A stretch of 19,280 nucleotides of DNA from Pseudomonadota bacterium. GTDB lineage: Bacteria; Pseudomonadota; Gammaproteobacteria; Xanthomonadales; Xanthomonadaceae. Each line of letters starts with the position of its first letter. The stretch's first letter is position 1. The DNA lies in contig JANXZP010000049.1 of NCBI GenBank assembly GCA_025355485.1, forward strand, positions 1 to 19,280, read 5' to 3'. This document shows, in pieces, positions 13,105 to 19,280 of this stretch. Both the position numbers and the translations under genes were made by a program. The notes beneath the pieces were generated by a model, which worked only from the letters and a program-made list of their open reading frames with translations, did no database searches and was not told the DNA's origin.

Positions 13105-15095
13105 CGCATCGTGTCGGCGGTAGCGGGGACCGCTGCGACCGACGTGGTCGGGCAGGCGAAGCGGCGCTTGCCCGCATCGGCGACGGTGCGACCAAGCATG
13201 CGATCGGTCAGCGGCACCGCCTGGCCGTCCAGGCGCCAGTCGTAGATCACCGAAAACGCGAGTACCCGCGCGATGTAATCGCGGGTTTCCTTGTAGTCGG
13301 CGGTTTCGATCCAGAAATCCGGATCGAGTTGCGAACGCTGCGCGAGCCAGCGATCCACCGGCGCGGTGCCGGCGTTGTACGCGCCGATCGCCAGATAGGT
13401 GCGGCCGTTGTAGCGATCCAGCATCTGCCGCAAAAGCGCGCTGCCCAGCGCGATATTGGTCAGCGGTTGATACAAGGTGTCGGCGCCGTTCCACGCGATG
13501 CCCAGCGTGCGTGCGAGGCGTGCGCCGACGGATGGCAGCAGCTGCATCAGTCCGCGCGCGTCGGCGGCCGAGCGAGCGGCCGACATCCAGCCGCTTTCGG
13601 CGCGGATCTCCGCCGCGACCCACGACGGATCGAGCGCATGGATGCGCGCCTGTTCCTGCACCGTGCGTGCGTTGTTGAGCGGAAACCTTAGCGTGTACAG
13701 GCGCAATTCGTCGGGCACCGGTTTGCCGGAAGAATCCACCCCTAGCGCAAACAGCGCGCGGTCGTACCAGCCCGCATCCTGCGCGAGCGCGACCGCGATC
13801 TGCCGTTGCCTGTCGTCGAAGCCGGCCAGCGCCTGCTTCCACTCGCGTTCGGCCCAGGCGATGCGATCGACCTGGAACAACTCGAACGCGCGCACCAATG
13901 CCGGCGTCGCCGCGACCTTCGCGCGATCGGAACCCGCGACCGTCAACTCGCTCGGGCAGATGCTGTACGCCTGGTGCAGCCGATCGGCGGCGAGGAATCC
14001 GTGATACGTCGCGGTGCGCGCGGCTTGCGCATACAGCGCGCTGGCGGCCTTGGCATCGCCTTGGCGTTCGCGCAGGCGCGCCTCAAAATACTGCCAGTGC
14101 GGATCGTTGCGCTGCGCGGCGTCCATCGCGGCGATCGCCTTGAGCGCAGCGGCATCGTCGCCGCGCGCCATCGCCTCGCGCACCTGCCATTCGTGCAGCT
14201 TCGCGTCGTAAGCTGAAGCGGGCACCGCCGCCAGCCGCCGCGCGGAATCCGGTAGATACGAGGCGACCGTCCACAGCGCGATCGCGTAGTGCACGCGGCC
14301 ACGATCGGCCTCGCCCATCCGCAATGCGGAGGCGAGTCGCGCCAATCGCGCCTGTGCCATGTCGGGGTCGCGTTTCGCAAGCCGCGCCAGGCCGATCGCG
14401 GTGATGCGCCGGCTGCGCTCGGTTTTCGGCCACGCCAGTGCGGTGTCGTTCGGCATGTCGATGAAGGCTGCGTATGCAGTCGCCAATGCGGCCTGATCGG
14501 GCGGTAGCCCACGCGCGGCGCTGCGCATCACGCTCGTGGTTGCATCTTCGGCAGCGGCATCGATGCGTTCCCAGCGCAGTTCCGGCGTGAGTTTCCCGCG
14601 CGCATCGAGCAGGGCGAACGCCGCATCGCAATCGGCCGACAACGCATCGCCGGTCTGCCACAGCGCGAGCGCGTCGTCGAACCAGCCCGCATCCGGCGCG
14701 CCCGCATCGAGCCGCGCGGCGAGGCCAGCGCAACGCAACGATTCGTTGCCACCAGCGGTATAAAACGCGCGGAAATTTTTCCAGTCCTTGCGCCGATCGA
14801 GTTCCGCCAGCCACGCTTCGCGCAGCAGGTTTGCCGCGACCTGGCCGTTGTAGCGGTCGAGGAAGGCGCGCATGTCGGCGGGATCGGCGTTGGCCAGATC
14901 GTGGCGCAAACTCGCATACTCGATCCACGGCAGCAGCGGATCGTCCGCCAGCTTGCGCATGCTGTTCGATTCGAGCCGGCCGGCTTCGGCCCGGTTCAGC
15001 GCGTCGCGCACCAGCGCGTGCTGAACCGTGTCCGTGGCATCGGCCGTAGCGTTTGCCAGCAGCAGCAGACCAGCCAGAAGAAGGAGCATTCGCAT
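13101..15095 (-). CDS. slt: Soluble lytic murein transglycosylase (Slt type)
   Basis: The 664-residue protein cuts the MurNAc-GlcNAc bond of peptidoglycan with formation of anhydro-MurNAc, in the periplasm. A signal peptide (MRMLLLLAGLLLLANATADA) is followed by a long Ala-rich helical superhelix, as in Slt70 (645 residues in E. coli). The C-terminal SLT domain (about 485-620) has the catalytic Glu500 in AESGW, GLMQL, and AYNAG, all in family order. The start is ATG 15095, with ATG 15089 as an alternative; neither has a Shine-Dalgarno sequence. A TACACT element lies eight bases upstream. It heads a minus-strand chain with the NDUFA9-like gene and cca, and is divergent from TauE. Confidence 0.93.
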   Translation of the reverse strand: MRMLLLLAGLLLLANATADATDTVQHALVRDALNRAEAGRLESNSMRKLADDPLLPWIEYASLRHDLANADPADMRAFLDRYNGQVAANLLREAWLAELDRRKDWKNFRAFYTAGGNESLRCAGLAARLDAGAPDAGWFDDALALWQTGDALSADCDAAFALLDARGKLTPELRWERIDAAAEDATTSVMRSAARGLPPDQAALATAYAAFIDMPNDTALAWPKTERSRRITAIGLARLAKRDPDMAQARLARLASALRMGEADRGRVHYAIALWTVASYLPDSARRLAAVPASAYDAKLHEWQVREAMARGDDAAALKAIAAMDAAQRNDPHWQYFEARLRERQGDAKAASALYAQAARTATYHGFLAADRLHQAYSICPSELTVAGSDRAKVAATPALVRAFELFQVDRIAWAEREWKQALAGFDDRQRQIAVALAQDAGWYDRALFALGVDSSGKPVPDELRLYTLRFPLNNARTVQEQARIHALDPSWVAAEIRAESGWMSAARSAADARGLMQLLPSVGARLARTLGIAWNGADTLYQPLTNIALGSALLRQMLDRYNGRTYLAIGAYNAGTAPVDRWLAQRSQLDPDFWIETADYKETRDYIARVLAFSVIYDWRLDGQAVPLTDRMLGRTVADAGKRRFACPTTSVAAVPATADTMR

Positions 15096-15113
15096 GGTGT
15101 TGAAGTGTAGCCG

Positions 15114-15968
15114 ATGCACGCACCGCACCCGTTGCGAAGCGTGCGCATGCTGAGTTCAGTAACCTACCTGATCTTCCCGCTGCTCGGCGCGATTGCCGGC
15201 GTGCTGGCCGGGTTACTTGGCGTCGGAGGCGGGCTGGTGCTGGTCGCCGCGCTCGCGTGGCTGCTGCCGCTGCAGGGCGTGCCGAAAGAGTTCGCGATGC
15301 AGGCCGCGTTGGCGACCTCACTTGCGAGCATCGTATTCACCGCGTTGTCGTCGGCGCGCTCGCACGCGCGGCGCGGCAGCGTGTTGTGGCCGACCGTATT
15401 CGCGCTGGCGCCTGGGCTGCTGATCGGCGGATTATGCGGAAGCTGGGTGGCGGTGCAATTGTCGGGCGCGGTGCTGCGCTGGATCGTCGCCGTCTACTGC
15501 TTGCTTGCCGGTGCGCAACTGCTGTTCGGACAGCCGCGCGTGCAGTTCGACACAAGTCCTTCCGCAACTGCGGATGCGGCGCCGCGCGATCCGCTGATCG
15601 CGGCGTGCGGCTTGCTGATCGGCGCGCTGTCGGCGGTTGTCGGCATCGGCGGCGGCAGCATGACCGTGCCGCTGCTGATCTGGCACGGGGTGCGGCCGGT
15701 GCGCGCGGTCGGCACGTCCTCGGCCTGCGGGGTCGCGATCGGCCTGGCGAGCGCCGCAGGCTATGCCTTGCATGGCCCTTCCGGGGGCTTGCCGCAGGGC
15801 AGCGTCGGGTTCGTGGACGTGCCGGCGGCGCTGGCGATCGCGCTGGCCTCGGTGCTGGCCGCGCCGCTGGGCGTGCGGCTGGCGCACAGGCTCAGCGGGG
15901 CGCACCTGCAGCGGGTGTTCGCGCTGTTCCTGTTCGCGGTCGGGCTAGCTTTGGCGCTGGGCGGCTGA
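15114..15968 (+). CDS. TauE/SafE family membrane permease (sulfite exporter family)
   Basis: The 284-residue protein is hydrophobic throughout, with about eight predicted segments in two halves. Each half opens with the family's glycine-rich motif: LLGVGGGLVLVAALAW in the first and VVGIGGGSMTVPLLIWHGV in the second, the standard inverted-topology duplication. The family moves small anions such as sulfite, sulfoacetate or others. The substrate here is unknown and no sulfur genes lie next to it. The start is ATG 15114 or, equally possible, ATG 15147 (MLSSVTYL), which would begin closer to the first membrane segment. It is divergent from slt across a gap of under 55 bases. The next gene, a TonB-dependent receptor, is 118 bases downstream. 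Confidence 0.88.
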   Translation: MHAPHPLRSVRMLSSVTYLIFPLLGAIAGVLAGLLGVGGGLVLVAALAWLLPLQGVPKEFAMQAALATSLASIVFTALSSARSHARRGSVLWPTVFALAPGLLIGGLCGSWVAVQLSGAVLRWIVAVYCLLAGAQLLFGQPRVQFDTSPSATADAAPRDPLIAACGLLIGALSAVVGIGGGSMTVPLLIWHGVRPVRAVGTSSACGVAIGLASAAGYALHGPSGGLPQGSVGFVDVPAALAIALASVLAAPLGVRLAHRLSGAHLQRVFALFLFAVGLALALGG

Positions 15969-16003
15969 CCGAATGAAATGATCCCGATGGCAACGGATTT
16001 CAC

Positions 16004-16032
16004 TTGCGTCCGCTTCACACTTTGTTTACAAC
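16004..16032 (+). promoter_or_regulatory. Candidate promoter of the TonB-dependent receptor
   Basis: TTGCGT (16004-16009) and TACAAC (16027-16032) are 17 bases apart, with three and four of six consensus bases. Transcription would start near 16039, leaving a leader of about 48 bases with GGGGAG at 16075-16080. No Fur-box-like repeat is evident. Confidence 0.3.
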
Positions 16033-16086
16033 TGGATGACGCGGCGGACCCGTGCCGACGCACCACCATTTCCCGGGGAGATTCAG

Positions 16087-19044
16087 ATGATCACGATCCG
16101 CCGTAGCCGTCTGTGCGCAGCAGTCCTGACCGCGTTGCTGCCGGTTGCGCTGCCCGTGCTGGCGCAGGACGCATCCAGCGCTGCCGGCAGTACCAAAGCC
16201 AAGAATCTCGACCGCGTAACTGTCACCGGTTCGCGCATCAAGCAATCGAACAAGGTCACCAGCGCGCCGGTCTCGATCATCTCCCGCGAGACGATCGACA
16301 AGAGCGGCGCAACCTCGGTCGGCCAGTTCCTGCAGCAGCTCACCGCGAGCGGCGCGGGCATCAACACCAAGATCAACTCCTCGGGCAACCAGGCCTTCCC
16401 GCCGGGCGGCGGCGGCATCGCAGCCGGCTCGTCCGAAGTCGACCTGCGCAACCTCGGCCCGTCGCGCGTGCTGGTGCTGGTCGATGGCATCCGCTGGATC
16501 AACGAATCCTCGGCTTCGGGCGTCAGCGGCAGCGTGGACCTCAACACGATTCCGCTGGCGATCGTCGAACGCATCGAGGTGCTGGAGGACGGTGCTTCGG
16601 CGATCTACGGTTCCGACGCGATCGCGGGCGTTGTGAACATCATCACCAAGAAGAAATTCGACGGCGCCGATGTACACGTTAAGTACGGCAGCTACGGACA
16701 TGGCGGCGACGAAACCGAAGGCGATGCCACCATCGGCGGCAGCAGCGACCGCTTCTCGGGCGTGTTTTCCGCGAGTTATTCAAAGAGCGACCGCATCAGC
16801 TCCGCCGAGTTTTCACGCAACCAATTCGCCGTGCCAGGTGCTACGTCCCATGGTTCAAGCTCGGGCACCTTGCAGGGACGATTCGATTTCTGCGATCCGC
16901 GCATCGCGGCGGGGACCTACGGAAGTTGCGATGGCACGACGGCGGGTAATTCGCCCGATGAGTACGACATCACGCTCAATACGGGAGCACTGCCGAACTA
17001 CAACGGCGGTAATCCGGTAAGTGGCGCTGGCACGTACCACAACTTCACTGCCGCCGATCGTTTCAACTACGCGCCGTTCAACCTGCTGCTGACCCCGAAC
17101 GAGCGCAAGTCGCTGTTCGCCACCGCGATGTACAACATCAATGATTCGGTCGCGCTGCATGGCAAGTTGATGTACAGCAACCGCGATTCGGTGAACCAGG
17201 CCGCACCCGAACCCATCTTCGTCGGCCAAGGCGCCGGCACCGGCGGCATTGCGGACACGATTTCGATTTCCCACCTGAATCCCTACAACCCGACCGGTAT
17301 CGACCTGATCTCGGGCCAGAATTTCGACCTCATGACCAAGCGGCCGGTCGAACTCGGGCCACGCATCTTTACCCAGGACGTGAACACCTGGTATCTCAAC
17401 CTCGGTCTGACCGGCAGCACCAATTGGGGCATGAACGGCATGGACTGGAACGCGGACTACGTCCACGCCGAGAACCGTGCCTCGCAGGACTTCGTCAACG
17501 GTTTCAACGTCGCCAAGATGAAGATCGCACTCGGCGATCCGGCGATCTGCGCGGCGACGCCCGGCTGCGTGCCGCTGGATCTGTTCGGTGGCCAGGCCCG
17601 CCCGATCACGACGGCGATGTTCAACTACATCAGCACGCCGCAGCATGACGAAAGCACGCAGAAGCTCGATGTGTTCAATGCCAACTTGACCGGCGACCTG
17701 TGGGCGATGGGCGACAGCCGCAACGCCGGTTTCGCGGTAGGTTACGAACACCGCCGTTACGAGGGCAGCTTCAATCCGGATCCGCTGCGCCAGACCGGCG
17801 AGTCGCAGGACTCGTTCGCGACTCCGGTCAATTCGTCCTACAGCGTCAATGAAGGGTACGGCGAGCTGCAGGTTCCGTGGGCCCAGACCTTCAGCACCGA
17901 TTTCGCGGTGCGCTACTCGAATTATTCGACCTTCGGCGGCGCAACGACCGGCAAGGCCGGATTCCGCTGGCAGCCGGTCGAGGACTTCGTGCTCCGCGGC
18001 ACCTACTCGCAAGGCTTCCGCGCCCCCAGCCTCGGTGAGCTGTTCGGCCTGACCCAGTTCGGTTCGGGCGTGCAGGATCCATGCAATGCGCTCCCGAGCG
18101 GAGCTTTCCAGGCGCAGTACGCCGCGGCATGCAACGCCGCGCATGTGGTGACTTCCGCCGGACACCCGTTTGAACAGTCCAACCCGCAGATCACGACCTT
18201 CACCGGCGGCAATCCGAACCTGCAGCCAGAGAAGTCCGACAACTACAACATCGGCGGGGTGTACAGCCCGTCGTGGGCGGACAACCTGTCGTGGTCCAGC
18301 AAACTCGACTTCGAACTCGACTACTTCCACTACAAGATCAAGCGTGCGATCGGTGCGCCCGATGTCCAGTCCGTGCTCAATGCCTGCTATGCGGGCACGC
18401 TCAGTGGTGCGGATTGCGCGGGGTTCACGCGCAATGCATCGAACGGCCAGCTCAATCCGCCGACCGATTTCCTGGCCAACCTGAACCAGATCACCACCAC
18501 CGGCATTGACATCAAGTCCAACTGGCTGGGACCGCAAACCAGCTGGGGCCAGTTCAGCGCCGCGCTGCAGGCGAGCCACGCGCTCAGTTACAAGAAGATC
18601 GGCCCGACCGGTATCGTTGATCCCCGGGTGATCGGCCGCGAACTGCAGGTCGACGGGCAAGACACGGCGATCTTCAGTTGGAAGGACAACCTGCAATTGG
18701 GCTGGAAGTACGGCGACTGGAACGCCGCATGGAATCTTCGCTACCTGTCGTCGGTCAGCGAGGATTGCAGCACCGCCGGACGCCCGACCAGCTTCTGCCC
18801 GGATGCCTCGGGCAACCCGGCCAAGGCTGGCTTCCACAAGCTGGGTGCGACGACCTACAACGACGTCCAGCTTTCCTGGAACAACTCCTTCGGCATGAAC
18901 GGGCTGAAACTGTCGGTCGGCGCCAACAACATATTTTCGCAGAACCCGCCGGTGTGCGTGACCTGCTCGCTCAACGGTTACGACGCCAGCGATTACGACC
19001 TGCCGTTCCGCTTCTGGTACGTGGATCTGAACTTCAAGTTCTGA
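16087..19044 (+). CDS. TonB-dependent outer-membrane receptor
   Basis: The 985-residue protein is a TonB-dependent outer-membrane receptor, importing a ligand into the periplasm with energy from TonB-ExbBD. It has a signal peptide cleaved after residue 26 (VLA|QD), a TonB-box-like VTVTG at 44-48, and a plug domain with LRNLGPSRVLVLVDG and VDLNTIPLAIVERIEVLEDG, then ASAIYGSDAIAGVVNIITKK. The barrel carries GFRAPSLGELFG and GNPNLQPEKSDNYNIGG, typical late-barrel motifs, and ends DLNFKF with terminal Phe, the usual outer-membrane insertion signal. Twelve cysteines lie in the mature part in six close pairs. ATG 16087 is fixed by GGGGAG six bases upstream. The ligand is unknown; no transporter or degradation genes are adjacent. 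Large receptors of this kind are common in Xanthomonadales. Confidence 0.96.
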   Translation: MITIRRSRLCAAVLTALLPVALPVLAQDASSAAGSTKAKNLDRVTVTGSRIKQSNKVTSAPVSIISRETIDKSGATSVGQFLQQLTASGAGINTKINSSGNQAFPPGGGGIAAGSSEVDLRNLGPSRVLVLVDGIRWINESSASGVSGSVDLNTIPLAIVERIEVLEDGASAIYGSDAIAGVVNIITKKKFDGADVHVKYGSYGHGGDETEGDATIGGSSDRFSGVFSASYSKSDRISSAEFSRNQFAVPGATSHGSSSGTLQGRFDFCDPRIAAGTYGSCDGTTAGNSPDEYDITLNTGALPNYNGGNPVSGAGTYHNFTAADRFNYAPFNLLLTPNERKSLFATAMYNINDSVALHGKLMYSNRDSVNQAAPEPIFVGQGAGTGGIADTISISHLNPYNPTGIDLISGQNFDLMTKRPVELGPRIFTQDVNTWYLNLGLTGSTNWGMNGMDWNADYVHAENRASQDFVNGFNVAKMKIALGDPAICAATPGCVPLDLFGGQARPITTAMFNYISTPQHDESTQKLDVFNANLTGDLWAMGDSRNAGFAVGYEHRRYEGSFNPDPLRQTGESQDSFATPVNSSYSVNEGYGELQVPWAQTFSTDFAVRYSNYSTFGGATTGKAGFRWQPVEDFVLRGTYSQGFRAPSLGELFGLTQFGSGVQDPCNALPSGAFQAQYAAACNAAHVVTSAGHPFEQSNPQITTFTGGNPNLQPEKSDNYNIGGVYSPSWADNLSWSSKLDFELDYFHYKIKRAIGAPDVQSVLNACYAGTLSGADCAGFTRNASNGQLNPPTDFLANLNQITTTGIDIKSNWLGPQTSWGQFSAALQASHALSYKKIGPTGIVDPRVIGRELQVDGQDTAIFSWKDNLQLGWKYGDWNAAWNLRYLSSVSEDCSTAGRPTSFCPDASGNPAKAGFHKLGATTYNDVQLSWNNSFGMNGLKLSVGANNIFSQNPPVCVTCSLNGYDASDYDLPFRFWYVDLNFKF

Positions 19045-19065
19045 TCCACGGTTCAAGCGCAATCG

Positions 19066-19096
19066 AAAAAGCCGGCGAGCGATCGCCGGCTTTTTT
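19066..19096. terminator. Bidirectional Rho-independent terminator
   Basis: AAAAAGCCGGCG (19066-19077) pairs perfectly with CGCCGGCTTTTT (19084-19095) around AGCGAT, with T runs in both reading directions. It lies between the TonB receptor (plus) and the convergent minus-strand gene, and can end both transcripts. A separate GTGCG/CGCAC palindrome lies at 19113-19127. Confidence 0.92.
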
Positions 19097-19133
19097 GTTT
19101 GTGTGATGTAGTGTGCGCTGAGCGCACGCCCCG

Positions 19134-19280
19134 CTATGCCATCGGCCAGGACAGCTCCAGCGCGATCGCCAGGTGATCCGAACGACCCGCTGCCAGCGCA
19201 TGCGGCGGCGCTGCGATGAGATCCTTGCTGCACAGGATGTGGTCGAGCGCGCGCATCGGTTTCCAGCTTGGAAACGTGGC
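19134..19280 (-). CDS. Endonuclease/exonuclease/phosphatase family protein, C-terminus only
   Basis: The minus-strand frame entering at 19280 ends in TAG at 19136-19134 and gives 48 residues. It contains TFPSWKPMRALDHILCS followed by SDHLAIALEL. The LDHI and SDH elements are the closing motifs of the DNase I-like endonuclease/exonuclease/phosphatase fold, where the Asp and His of SDH are catalytic. The start is outside the window, so substrate class (nuclease, phosphatase or sphingomyelinase type) cannot be told. It converges on the TonB receptor and shares the bidirectional terminator. Confidence 0.8.
   Translation of the reverse strand, partial: ATFPSWKPMRALDHILCSKDLIAAPPHALAAGRSDHLAIALELSWPMA

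Noticed and set aside
13105..13842. Upstream extension of the NDUFA9-like frame by about 245 codons
   Set aside because: The extension overlaps slt on the same strand in another frame and has no similarity. The family motif GGTGFVG begins soon after ATG 13104.
16855..19233. Open frame of 792 codons antisense to the TonB receptor
   Set aside because: It is a GC-driven shadow frame. The plus-strand gene has a signal peptide, a ribosome-binding site and family motifs throughout; the antisense product is Arg/Val/Gly-rich and resembles nothing.
1..19280. CRISPR arrays, tRNA or rRNA genes, insertion sequences, toxin-antitoxin or phage modules
   Set aside because: No regular direct-repeat array, tRNA-like fold, transposase motif or integrase was found on either strand. 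The window is mainly conserved chromosomal genes.

Overview
The window is high-GC DNA (about two thirds G+C in the coding segments I counted) with bacterial gene packing. It looks like a chromosome segment of a gammaproteobacterium of the Xanthomonadales/Lysobacterales type, possibly a Rhodanobacteraceae relative. The reasons are the rpsU-yqeY pair divergent from tsaD, the slt / NDUFA9-like / cca chain, the DUF6159 and EcsC proteins, and a very large TonB-dependent receptor. This placement is inferred from gene content, not from a search. No rRNA, tRNA, CRISPR array, prophage or transposase was seen.

Layout. Positions 1-370 (minus) hold the start of a GatB/YqeY gene and complete rpsU, separated by a terminator. 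A compact divergent promoter region (371-429) leads to a plus-strand run: tsaD, a low-GC 80-residue orphan overlapping tsaD by ATGA, folB and folK (430-2615). Next come a secreted phospholipase D / cardiolipin-synthase-like protein (2749-4512), a 292-base gap with a strong hairpin, and a secreted Gln-rich/Tyr-rich protein (4805-6133) closed by a terminator. A DUF6159 membrane protein follows (6278-7129). On the minus strand lie DUF2147, a PTR1-type pteridine reductase and EcsC (9161 down to 7169). On the plus strand are a MidA-type methyltransferase and a VanZ-like protein (9253-10895). On the minus strand, slt, an NDUFA9-like protein and cca form a chain with no gaps (15095 down to 10897). 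The window ends with a TauE/SafE permease (15114-15968), a 985-residue TonB-dependent receptor (16087-19044), a bidirectional terminator, and the C-terminus of an endonuclease/exonuclease/phosphatase protein.

How the genes fit together. Much of the window is housekeeping: translation and tRNA maturation (rpsU, tsaD, cca), folate/pterin metabolism (folB, folK, and the pteridine reductase on the other strand), wall turnover (slt) and complex I support (MidA, NDUFA9-like). The envelope genes (PLD, Gln/Tyr-rich protein, DUF6159, DUF2147, TauE, TonB receptor) appear to be separate units.

I found no clear new multi-gene system. The most notable signals are: a dispersed-repeat sequence sitting in frame inside the MidA-type gene; the low-GC orphan inside the tsaD-fol cluster; the Gln/Tyr-rich secreted protein with a duplicated RQx4GYxxGY motif; and a tsaD start with no Shine-Dalgarno sequence, six bases downstream of a -10 element shared with rpsU.
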